This document shows positions 34,791 to 41,992 of a stretch of 64,000 bases of DNA, in pieces. Position numbers and translations under genes: made by a program. The notes below the pieces were generated by a model. The model did no database searches and was not told the DNA's origin. It worked only from the letters and a program-made list of their open reading frames with translations. Each line of letters opens with the position of its first letter. Positions within the stretch are counted from its first letter, which is position 1. Origin of the DNA: Ruminococcus sp. (GTDB taxonomy: Bacteria; Bacillota; Clostridia; Lachnospirales; Lachnospiraceae); assembly GCA_013911065.1 (NCBI GenBank), contig JACERV010000009.1:81534-145533 (forward strand). Reading direction: 5' to 3'.

Positions 34791-34823
34791 CGCCCCTGTC
34801 CTAGCAAGATAAGGCGCTATTTT
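34784..34823. terminator. Shared bidirectional terminator of toxin mRNA and antisense RNA
   Basis: Perfect 11-bp stem AAAATAGCGCC (34784-34794) / GGCGCTATTTT (34813-34823). It ends in T4 on the plus strand, and the A-run 34782-34787 gives T6 on the minus strand. Both RNAs end here, so they are complementary over the hairpin. Confidence 0.85.
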
Positions 34824-34876
34824 AAGACTTAATCTTACCGGCGGTCAGGTGTACGCTGACCAACGGCTCCCTTGTT
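34784..34876 (-). ncRNA. Predicted antisense RNA antitoxin
   Basis: From the promoter at 34883-34911 a short RNA of about 90 bases would start near 34876, carry the shared repeat (34872-34860), a small GGTCA/TGACC hairpin (34843-34861) and end at the shared terminator. It encodes no protein. It could bind the toxin mRNA at both its 5' repeat and 3' hairpin, as RNA II does in the Enterococcus par locus. Confidence 0.68.
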
Positions 34877-34882
34877 AAGTGT

Positions 34883-34911
34883 ATTATAGTCAATATTATA
34901 GAAAATGTCAA
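34883..34911 (-). promoter_or_regulatory. Strong promoter of the antisense RNA
   Basis: On the minus strand a full-consensus TTGACA (34911-34906), 17-bp spacer, TATAAT (34888-34883), one of the best promoter matches in the window. This suits an antitoxin RNA made in excess. Confidence 0.85.
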
Positions 34912-34987
34912 TTATCTTCTAATCAAATAGTTCTTTGAGATTGAGGAACCCCATATTGATTCTGTCTGTTTTCCCCCAGGCTGTCTA

Positions 34988-35542
34988 CTACTTCTGTTTC
35001 AGATAGGCTGCTCTGCCATCTTCATACAGATTATTGCCTTCACTGTCGATAATAACTACCAATGGCATATCTTCCACATATAATTCCCGGAGCGCTTCTG
35101 CACCCAGATCTTCGTAAGCTACTAATTTTGAACTTTTAATACATTTAGCCAGCAACGCTCCGGCTCCTCCAATGGCTCCGAAATACACACCACTGTGCTT
35201 CTTCATTGCCTCTACAACCTCCGGCAGACGTGCCCCTTTACCGATCATTCCCCTGGCGCCGACCGACATCATCGTCGGTGCATATGCATCCATCCGTCCG
35301 CTGGTCGTCGGACCAGCTGAACCAATTACCTGACCCGGTTTAGCTGGTGTCGGGCCAACATAATAAATCGTTGCATTTTGCGGGTCGAAAGGAAGTTTTT
35401 CACCACGCTCCAGAGTTTCGCACATTCGTTTATGACCGGCATCACGGGAAGTATAAATGGTCCCTGTTAAATATACAGTGTCACCGGCGTGCAGTGTCTT
35501 AGCTAATTCTTCAGTTAATGGCAGTTGAATATATTTTTCCAT
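34988..35542 (-). CDS. fumB: Fe-S fumarate hydratase, beta subunit
   Basis: A 184-residue subunit matching the C-terminal half of class I (iron-sulfur) fumarases and L(+)-tartrate dehydratases: GDTVYLTGTIYTSRDAGHKRM, YYVGPTPAKPGQVIGSAGPTTSGRMDAYAP, SVGARGMIGKG, FGAIGGAGALLAKCI. It acts with the alpha subunit encoded upstream, catalysing reversible malate-fumarate conversion. ATG 35542 follows the alpha stop directly. Last gene of the 12-gene malate dehydrogenase/Hdr/Flx/fumarate reductase operon. Tartrate as substrate cannot be excluded from sequence, but context favours malate/fumarate. Confidence 0.9.
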   Translation of the reverse strand: MEKYIQLPLTEELAKTLHAGDTVYLTGTIYTSRDAGHKRMCETLERGEKLPFDPQNATIYYVGPTPAKPGQVIGSAGPTTSGRMDAYAPTMMSVGARGMIGKGARLPEVVEAMKKHSGVYFGAIGGAGALLAKCIKSSKLVAYEDLGAEALRELYVEDMPLVVIIDSEGNNLYEDGRAAYLKQK

Positions 35543-36385
35543 CTATATCACCTCCGACTTATGACGCGTTACATGGCAGTTGATATTGACTGCACACGGC
35601 ATTCCGGCAATATGCGTCGGCAGTGTTTCAATATTCAATCCGATTGCTGTCGTCCGGCCGCCAAAGCCCTGGGGGCCGATGCCGAGTTGATTCACTTTTT
35701 CCAGCATCTCTACTTCCAGCTCCGCATAATAGGGATCTTCATGAGCAGTATCGATGGGACGCATCAGTGCTTTTTTGGCCAGTAATGCCGCTTTATCAAA
35801 CGTGCCGCCGATGCCTACGCCAACCACCATCGGCGGACAGGGATTAGGTCCTGCCGTTTCCACAACTTCCAATATAAAGTCTTTGATTCCCTGAAGTCCG
35901 GCAGAAGGCTTGAACATCCGGATCATACTCATATTTTCACTGCCGAATCCTTTTGGTCCCACTGTAATCTTTAATTGATCTCCCGGCACAATTTCGGTAT
36001 AAATCATAGCCGGCGTATTATCGCCGGTATTCCCCCGGCGGACCGGATCACCGACAACCGATTTCCGGAGGTATCCCTTATCGTATCCGCGGCGGACACC
36101 TTCATTGACTGCATCTGTTAAGTCACCGCCGGCAATATGTACATCCTGGCCGATTTCCAAAAATACACAGGCCATCCCGGTATCCTGACAAATCGGAACA
36201 TTCTGCTGATCAGCAATCTCATAATTTTCGATGATCTGATCCAGTACACCCTGTGCAATATCCCAATCTTCACAGGCACGGCAAGTCTGAATTGCATCTT
36301 TTACATCTCCTGGCAGATGTTCATTTGCTTCGATACAAAGGCGCTCAATCACATCTGTTATCTGGCTTACCTGAATTTCTCGCAT
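35543..36385 (-). CDS. fumA: Fe-S fumarate hydratase, alpha subunit
   Basis: A 280-residue subunit equal to the N-terminal half of class I fumarase. Cluster cysteines are expected in PICQDTGMACVF, in the segment around GPNPCPPMVVGVGIGG, and further towards the N-terminal CRACEDW. GPKGFGSENMSMIRMFKPSAG is a family signature. The oxygen-sensitive [4Fe-4S] enzyme suits a strict anaerobe. It lies between the fumarate reductase flavoprotein gene and the beta subunit, so malate made by the first gene of the operon would be dehydrated to the substrate of the reductase. Confidence 0.92.
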   Translation of the reverse strand: MREIQVSQITDVIERLCIEANEHLPGDVKDAIQTCRACEDWDIAQGVLDQIIENYEIADQQNVPICQDTGMACVFLEIGQDVHIAGGDLTDAVNEGVRRGYDKGYLRKSVVGDPVRRGNTGDNTPAMIYTEIVPGDQLKITVGPKGFGSENMSMIRMFKPSAGLQGIKDFILEVVETAGPNPCPPMVVGVGIGGTFDKAALLAKKALMRPIDTAHEDPYYAELEVEMLEKVNQLGIGPQGFGGRTTAIGLNIETLPTHIAGMPCAVNINCHVTRHKSEVI

Positions 36386-36403
36386 CTCTTATTCTCCTAA
36401 TCT

Positions 36404-38005
36404 CTATCTTTCATGACGGGCATATTGCGGCAGTAACAATGGTGATATATCGTCCGCTTCAACACCGGCTTTTTTAAGTTCCTCTGCATATTGTACTACA
36501 TGATCCAGATTAAATGTACCTAATTTTATTTTCTTCGCTTTTTGGGCTGCTGCCTTTCCGGCGTTTCGTCCAAATACAATAATGTCAAGGAGAGAATTTC
36601 CCATCAAACGGTTTTTACCATGGATTCCGCCAACTGCTTCACCGGCTACCAGAAGATTATCAATTGCTTTTGTAAATCCTTCGCCGCCGATTTCCAATCC
36701 GCCGTTTTGGTAATGCAGGGTTGGATAGATAAGAATGGGTTCCTTACGCATATCAATATCATAGTTTAAATACATCCGCAGCATCGCCGGAATTCGTTTT
36801 TCAATTGTCCCTTCGCCGCCAAGCATTTCAATCATCGGAGTGTCCAGCCATACACCGCTGCCAAGGGGTGTCTCTACCCCTTTGCCGCGGTCACTGCACT
36901 CGCGGATAATAGAAGCAGCTGATACATCGCGGGTTTCCAGCGGATGCATAAATGCTTCTCCCTCTGCGTTAATGAGCATCGCCCCCAGAGAGCGGACTTT
37001 TTCAGTTACCAGAGCACCAAAAATCTGTGACGGATAGGCAACACCGGTGGGATGATATTGAATCGTTTCCTGATAAAGCAGCGGCGCTCCCGCCCTGTAG
37101 CCCATGACCAGTCCATCTGCAGTCGCCCCATAATGATTGGAGGTGGGGAAATTCTGATAATGCAGACGTCCGGCTCCGCCAGTGGCAATAATCACCGTTT
37201 TCGCTTTTGCCACCATGTAATCGCCAGTCTCCATATTGAGCAGAACTGCTCCGGCCACCTGGCCTTTGTCATCTTTAATCAACTCTACTGCTGCAGTAAA
37301 TTCAACCACCGGAATATCACGGTTCAGCACCTCATCACGCAGGGTCCGCATAATCTCGGCGCCGGAATAATCTTTACAGGCATGCATCCGCTTCCGGGAA
37401 GTTCCACCGCCGTGGGTAGTAACCATTCTGCCGTCAGCATCTTTATCAAACATAACGCCCAGTTCATTCAGCCATTTGATTGCATCCGGCGCTTCCATTA
37501 CCAGACGCTTCAGCAGTTCCGGGCGCGCCGCGAAGTGACCTCCGCCAAAAGCATCCAGATAATGCTGAACCGGCGAATCATTTTCTTTATCAGCGGCCTG
37601 AATTCCACCTTCTGCCATCATCGTATTAGCATCACCAATCCGCAGCTTGGTTACCATTACCACACCGGCTCCGGCTTCGTGGGCTTCGATTGCAGCCGAT
37701 GCACCGGCACCGCCGCCGCCGATGACCAGAACATCCGCCTCATAATCCACTTTGCTAAGATCAATCTTTTTATGTAAGATGCGGCTGTTGGAATTCAATA
37801 AGCTGCCCAATTCGGCAGGTACTTTCTGTCCTTTATTAGGTCCAATTTTAATGTCCGCAAAACCATTTTCGCGATAATCCGGATGATACGCCTTGAGAAG
37901 GGCATCTTTTTCGTCCGCGGTCATACGTTTCGGCTCAACACCCATACGCTCGGCACGGGTTGCTTCTACTTTTTTGATAGACTCGCGCATTGCTTCTGTA
38001 ATCAT
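36404..38005 (-). CDS. Soluble fumarate reductase flavoprotein subunit
   Basis: A 533-residue flavoprotein. FAD-binding VLVIGGGGAGASAAIEA begins at about residue 90, after an unusual N-terminal extension. Catalytic motifs of the fumarate reductase/succinate dehydrogenase family are present: QYHPTGVAYP, an Arg in TEKVRSLGAM, HYQNGGLEI and the HGKNRLMGNSLLD Arg region. The residue that binds FAD covalently in membrane FrdA (His in SHTVAAEGG) is Asn here (ANTMMAEGG), so FAD should be non-covalent. The C-terminal capping helices of FrdA/SdhA are missing. No membrane anchor subunit is encoded, so electrons must come from the FrdB-like protein and the Hdr/Flx genes upstream. Confidence 0.87.
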   Translation of the reverse strand: MITEAMRESIKKVEATRAERMGVEPKRMTADEKDALLKAYHPDYRENGFADIKIGPNKGQKVPAELGSLLNSNSRILHKKIDLSKVDYEADVLVIGGGGAGASAAIEAHEAGAGVVMVTKLRIGDANTMMAEGGIQAADKENDSPVQHYLDAFGGGHFAARPELLKRLVMEAPDAIKWLNELGVMFDKDADGRMVTTHGGGTSRKRMHACKDYSGAEIMRTLRDEVLNRDIPVVEFTAAVELIKDDKGQVAGAVLLNMETGDYMVAKAKTVIIATGGAGRLHYQNFPTSNHYGATADGLVMGYRAGAPLLYQETIQYHPTGVAYPSQIFGALVTEKVRSLGAMLINAEGEAFMHPLETRDVSAASIIRECSDRGKGVETPLGSGVWLDTPMIEMLGGEGTIEKRIPAMLRMYLNYDIDMRKEPILIYPTLHYQNGGLEIGGEGFTKAIDNLLVAGEAVGGIHGKNRLMGNSLLDIIVFGRNAGKAAAQKAKKIKLGTFNLDHVVQYAEELKKAGVEADDISPLLLPQYARHER

Positions 38006-38020
38006 AAAAAACTCCCCTCC

Positions 38021-38695
38021 CTATTTTTCAATCTCTCTGGTGTTATAAAGTTCCTTCATCTCTGTAATCGGTTTCTCCATAATCTGCTCAATCAATTCAT
38101 CAAAAGCGCCCTTGCGAACCTCTTCAACACGCTTTTTCAAATGAGCAGTCTCCGGCGCAATATACTTACCGGTTAATCTTCGTGCCAGCACGCCGACCAT
38201 GGGATGAGAGATTCCGGCCGGACATCTGGTGGAACAGCAGCCACAGCCAACACAGTCAAAAGATTCCTCGGCACATGCCTCAAAGTCCCCCCGCTGGGCA
38301 TAAGCAATATACTGCATCACATCCAGATCCTGGGTACAAGCCTTGGTACAGGCATTACAGCCAATACAGCTGTAGATTTCCGGATAAAGCTCCATCATAA
38401 TCTGTTCGGTCGGCTTAATCTGTTCAATATCATAAGTCCGTTTATCAGTTGGGAAAAATGGGATACTGGCAACATACATTCCCGCCTCCACCTGAGTCTG
38501 ACAGGCCAGACAGGTCTTAAGCTCATTCTTACCCTTTACTCTGTAAATTGTGGCACATGCACCGCAGAATCCATGGCGGCAGCCACAGCCGCGGCTCAGG
38601 GTATAACCGGCATATTCCATGGCTGTCATAATGGTTAAGTCCGCCGGAACGCTATATCTTTTACCAAAAAAATATACATCTATCATTTCTTGCAT
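38021..38695 (-). CDS. Fumarate reductase iron-sulfur subunit (TfrB/SdhB N-domain-like)
   Basis: A 224-residue iron-sulfur protein. An N-terminal [2Fe-2S] ferredoxin domain (Cys39, 44, 47 and 62, with Cys37 and Cys65 nearby) is followed by two Cys clusters, CIGCNACTKAC (110-120) and CVGCGCCSTRCP (148-159). Canonical SdhB/FrdB coordinates a [4Fe-4S] and a [3Fe-4S]. In thiol:fumarate reductase TfrB a HdrB-like CCG domain is fused at the C-terminus; here it is absent but a separate hdrB gene exists in the operon. The protein therefore probably bridges the Hdr module and the flavoprotein. No hydrophobic segments. Confidence 0.87.
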   Translation of the reverse strand: MQEMIDVYFFGKRYSVPADLTIMTAMEYAGYTLSRGCGCRHGFCGACATIYRVKGKNELKTCLACQTQVEAGMYVASIPFFPTDKRTYDIEQIKPTEQIMMELYPEIYSCIGCNACTKACTQDLDVMQYIAYAQRGDFEACAEESFDCVGCGCCSTRCPAGISHPMVGVLARRLTGKYIAPETAHLKKRVEEVRKGAFDELIEQIMEKPITEMKELYNTREIEK

Positions 38696-38712
38696 TTTTC
38701 TACCAGTCCTTT

Positions 38713-39567
38713 CTAATATTCATCCGGTAACTCATCTATCTCGTCACAGCGGAACACCGGGCCATCTTTACATACATATTTGGAACCGATATTACAGCGT
38801 CCGCATTTTCCGACACCACACTTCATCTTGAGTTCCAAAGTCGTATACACCTGTTCCTTACTGAATCCCAATTCCTCCAGGGCCGCCAGAACAAATTTAA
38901 TCATAATCGGCGGTCCGCATACCAGAGCTGTTTTATCAGTAGTAAAGCCCAGTTCTTTCAGATAGGCCGGAACAAATCCAACATTTCCGTCCCATCCTTC
39001 CTGCTCACGGTCAATCGTCAGATGAACATTCACGCCTTTGGTGTTCATCCAGACTTCCTGAATCTCCTTTAACTGCACCAGGTCATCCGCTGACCGGGAA
39101 CCATAAAGAATATCGACCGTGCCGTAATTATCACGGTTATCCAAAACATAGTTAATTACCGAGCGAAGCGGAGCCAGGCCGATACCACCGGCAATAAATA
39201 ATAAATTTTTTCCTTTTAGTTCCGTCTCAACCGGAAAGTTATTACCATAAGGACCGCGGACGGTAATCTCACTGCCCACTTCCAGGTCATGAAGATAGTC
39301 AGTTAAAATTCCGCATTTCTTAATACTGAATTCCTGGAACTCTTTATTGGTTGGTGATGATGTAATGGAAAACATTCCTTCACTGATGCCAGGCGCGCAT
39401 ACCATCGCACACTGTCCCGGCATATGTTCAAAGAGCTTTCCGCCTTCGGGTGCATTGACGCGAAAGGTCTTTACATCCGGTGTTTCCTGACGGATATCGG
39501 TAACGACTCCCACCAGCGGGATCAAAGTATCGAGTTGATAGTCTTTCTTACAGGTACATTCACTCAT
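38713..39567 (-). CDS. flxA: FAD/NAD(P)H- and [2Fe-2S]-binding oxidoreductase, FlxA-like
   Basis: A 284-residue ferredoxin-NADP reductase-type protein related to PyrK, sulfhydrogenase gamma and FlxA. An FAD domain (FRVNAPEGGKLFEHMPGQCAMV, with ITSSP and VRGPYGN), an NAD domain (LLFIAGGIGLAPLRSVI, ALVCGPPIMIKFVLAAL) and a C-terminal [2Fe-2S] site (KMKCGVGKCGRCNIGSKYVC) are in order. It is the predicted NADH entry point. ATG 39567 overlaps the preceding stop (TAATG). In the Desulfovibrio Flx-Hdr complex the homologue oxidises NADH and feeds HdrA (family knowledge). Confidence 0.87.
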   Translation of the reverse strand: MSECTCKKDYQLDTLIPLVGVVTDIRQETPDVKTFRVNAPEGGKLFEHMPGQCAMVCAPGISEGMFSITSSPTNKEFQEFSIKKCGILTDYLHDLEVGSEITVRGPYGNNFPVETELKGKNLLFIAGGIGLAPLRSVINYVLDNRDNYGTVDILYGSRSADDLVQLKEIQEVWMNTKGVNVHLTIDREQEGWDGNVGFVPAYLKELGFTTDKTALVCGPPIMIKFVLAALEELGFSKEQVYTTLELKMKCGVGKCGRCNIGSKYVCKDGPVFRCDEIDELPDEY

Positions 39568-40598
39568 TACTGTTCACCTCCCTGATTCTGAAATGCTTTT
39601 ACCACTTTAACGATATTCAGTGATGACGGGCATTTTGCCACACACCGTCCGCACCCCACACACGAGTACATCCCGTCGTTATTAGCCGGAAAATATACCA
39701 GCTTATGCATAAAGCGCTGGCGAAAACGCTGCATCTGATTGGTCCGGTTATTGCCGTGGGCCATCATCGTAAAATCAGAGTACATACAGGAATCCCAGCA
39801 GCGGTAACGCTGCACTCCATTCCCGGTGTCATAATCTTTAATATCGTAACACTGACAGGTCGGACAGACAAAGGTACAAGTTCCGCAGGCAAGGCAAGGT
39901 TTATACAGTTCATCCCATAATTCTGAATTAAACTTCTCATCCAGCACTTCACCATTCCAGCCATCCATCGACAAGTCAGAGTACGGCAGTTTTGCAATAA
40001 TCCGGCGGATATTAGTCTTCATCTCTTCGACTGCCTCTTCACTGCCATCATCCAGTAATTCCCTAACCATTTCGGTAAGGGCTTCCCCTTTTTCAGTAAG
40101 TGGCTCCCAATACAACTCTGCCCCCGCCATCCAAGTTGCAACGTCGGCATTTGGTTCCGCCGCATCGATTCCGAAAGCCTTACAAAAGCAGGTTTCCTCG
40201 GGTTCATTACAAGCCATCGCAACAATCGTTCCATGATCGCGCCGGGCCGCATAAAAGGTATCCAATGGATCTTCCAGAAACACTTTATCAAGGACTTCAA
40301 CACCTTTCAAATCACATGATCTCATACCAAAGATTACGAAATTCTGACTTTTTAATTGTTCCGGTTCAATGGTAATCTTCTTGCCATCCCGTTTACAGGT
40401 GTAAAGATTTTCACTTTGCGGAAAAAAAGCATCCTTTGGTGACTTTACCGTATTAAGAACATTCAGATCCACCTCGGCCTCATCACTCCAGTTTGCATAA
40501 TTGACTTGGCCCGCATTACGGACCGGTAAATAAAGTTCCTGATGACCGGCAATTTTTTGGAATAATGCCGTTAAATTCTCAGTTTTAATCTTATACAT
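39567..40598 (-). CDS. flxB: 4Fe-4S dicluster protein, FlxB/sulfhydrogenase beta-like
   Basis: A 343-residue protein of the family that includes FlxB and the sulfhydrogenase beta subunit. The N-terminal 200 residues form a cluster-free domain with FVIFGMRSCDLKGVEVLDKVFL. The C-terminal part carries two ferredoxin motifs, CLACGTCTFVCPTCQC (about 234-249) and CVGCGRCVAKCPSSLN (about 315-330). It should pass electrons between the FlxA-like flavoprotein and the FlxD/HdrA chain. Starts at ATG 40598, 3 bp after the FlxC-like gene. Confidence 0.82.
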   Translation of the reverse strand: MYKIKTENLTALFQKIAGHQELYLPVRNAGQVNYANWSDEAEVDLNVLNTVKSPKDAFFPQSENLYTCKRDGKKITIEPEQLKSQNFVIFGMRSCDLKGVEVLDKVFLEDPLDTFYAARRDHGTIVAMACNEPEETCFCKAFGIDAAEPNADVATWMAGAELYWEPLTEKGEALTEMVRELLDDGSEEAVEEMKTNIRRIIAKLPYSDLSMDGWNGEVLDEKFNSELWDELYKPCLACGTCTFVCPTCQCYDIKDYDTGNGVQRYRCWDSCMYSDFTMMAHGNNRTNQMQRFRQRFMHKLVYFPANNDGMYSCVGCGRCVAKCPSSLNIVKVVKAFQNQGGEQ

Positions 40599-40601
40599 AC
40601 A

Positions 40602-41561
40602 TTATCCCCTTTCTGCCACCACACCCGGCTCTGCATCTTCAAATGTAAAATCGGTCAGTGGTCCTTTTGTCTCAGCATCTTCACCGGCTCTGAATTCACC
40701 ATATAACTCGTCAATGTCTTTCATAAACTTACGGTTAAACAGATGAAGCGGAATCCCTTCGGGGCAGACCCGGCTGCACTCTCCGCAATCGGTACATCGT
40801 CCGGCCACATGGAAAGCGCGGATGATATGAAACATCTTTTCTTCAAATGAATCGGTATTGGCTTTTTGGGCGCTGTCAAACTTGTTGCTGTCAAATACAC
40901 ATTTTCGGCAGCTGCAGGCCGGACAGACATTGCGGCAGGCATTACAGCGGATGCACTTACTCAGTTCTTTCTGGAAATAAGCAAATTTCTCCTCCGGACT
41001 CATCGCCTCAATCTCTGTAACCCCGGCAAATCGTTCCGAATCATTTGTCTCTTCGGATTCTCCGATTAGTTCATCGTAAACCCGGTGCTCTTTCCCCTTG
41101 CAGCTATGACAACGTTCCAGCATCGCCTCAGCGTAACTGATACTGTGATCACCATAAAGGGTCTTGATTTTTAACTCACCGTCTTCTTCGGAAATACTCT
41201 CGATCCCTTTAATCCCGCTTCTTTTCACTGCCTCGATATCTAGTTTGCCACGGCATCCCACACCAATAATCCATGCCTTTTCACGGTCAACCCGATATTC
41301 TTTCATTAATTGATTGAAGCTGTATGTATCACATGGTTTTAGAAAAACCAATGTCTTTCCTTCCAGTTTTGATGCTTCAATCATGTATTTACTTAAGTTT
41401 GCGCCGCAAAATCCATTATAGACAAATGAGCGTAACTGCTCTTCATTTTCAAAGTAAGCGGGCTCCGGATTATAAGGCAGATCACCGGCTTTCCAGCCAA
41501 GAACACGTGCCACACTCCCGTCAGCCAGCAGCTCACTTGCACGCTTTACTAATTCCTGCAT
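40602..41561 (-). CDS. flxC: 4Fe-4S dicluster protein, FlxC-like
   Basis: A 319-residue protein with an N-terminal domain related to FrhB/sulfhydrogenase-type subunits (LVFLKPCDTYSFNQLMKEYRV, IGVGCRGKLD) and two C-terminal cluster motifs, CIRCNACRNVCPACSCRKC and CTDCGECSRVCPEGIP. It resembles the FlxB-like product downstream, so the two may be ancient paralogues forming a heterodimer. ATG 41561 overlaps the FlxD-like gene by 13 bp. Confidence 0.8.
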   Translation of the reverse strand: MQELVKRASELLADGSVARVLGWKAGDLPYNPEPAYFENEEQLRSFVYNGFCGANLSKYMIEASKLEGKTLVFLKPCDTYSFNQLMKEYRVDREKAWIIGVGCRGKLDIEAVKRSGIKGIESISEEDGELKIKTLYGDHSISYAEAMLERCHSCKGKEHRVYDELIGESEETNDSERFAGVTEIEAMSPEEKFAYFQKELSKCIRCNACRNVCPACSCRKCVFDSNKFDSAQKANTDSFEEKMFHIIRAFHVAGRCTDCGECSRVCPEGIPLHLFNRKFMKDIDELYGEFRAGEDAETKGPLTDFTFEDAEPGVVAERG

Positions 41562-41992
41562 CGTAAATCCCCCAATCTTACATTTTCCCCCAGCGAATGA
41601 ATCTTCTCGACAAACTCATTCATTGTCGTCGAAAACTTTACACCTTCGGCAGCTGACACCCACTCGACCCGGGTCCTGCCCTGTTCTACACCGATATAAT
41701 CCAGCATGGAGAATAACAGTGTCATCCTTCTCCTGGTATAATAATTACCGGTACTATAGTGGCAGTCTCCCGGATGACATCCGCATAAGATTACTCCGTC
41801 CGCCCCTTTTTCAAATGCCCGCAGGACAAACATCGGGTTTACCCGGCATGAGCAGGGCACCCGGATAATCTTCACATCAGCCGGATAACTCAGACGGCTG
41901 CTGCCGGCCAGGTCTGCCCCGGCATAGCTGCACCAGTTACAGCAGAAGGCAACAATTTTAGGCTTAAATTCTGTTTTTGCTGTTATCGACAT
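41549..41992 (-). CDS. flxD: MvhD/FlxD-like [2Fe-2S] adaptor of HdrA
   Basis: A 147-residue protein of the MvhD family. Conserved cysteines are in FCCNWCSYAGAD, VPCSCRVNP and LCGCHPGDCHY. In methanogens MvhD links hydrogenase to HdrA, and in bacteria FlxD links the NADH module to HdrA (family knowledge). Here it is encoded between hdrA (10-bp overlap) and the FlxC-like gene, exactly where an adaptor would be expected. Starts at ATG 41992 with GGTGG upstream. Confidence 0.9.
   Translation of the reverse strand: MSITAKTEFKPKIVAFCCNWCSYAGADLAGSSRLSYPADVKIIRVPCSCRVNPMFVLRAFEKGADGVILCGCHPGDCHYSTGNYYTRRRMTLLFSMLDYIGVEQGRTRVEWVSAAEGVKFSTTMNEFVEKIHSLGENVRLGDLRCRN

Noticed and set aside
37052..37777. 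Long plus-strand open frame opposite the fumarate reductase flavoprotein
   Set aside because: It has no family motifs, no ribosome site and lies wholly inside a well-supported minus-strand gene; antisense shadow.
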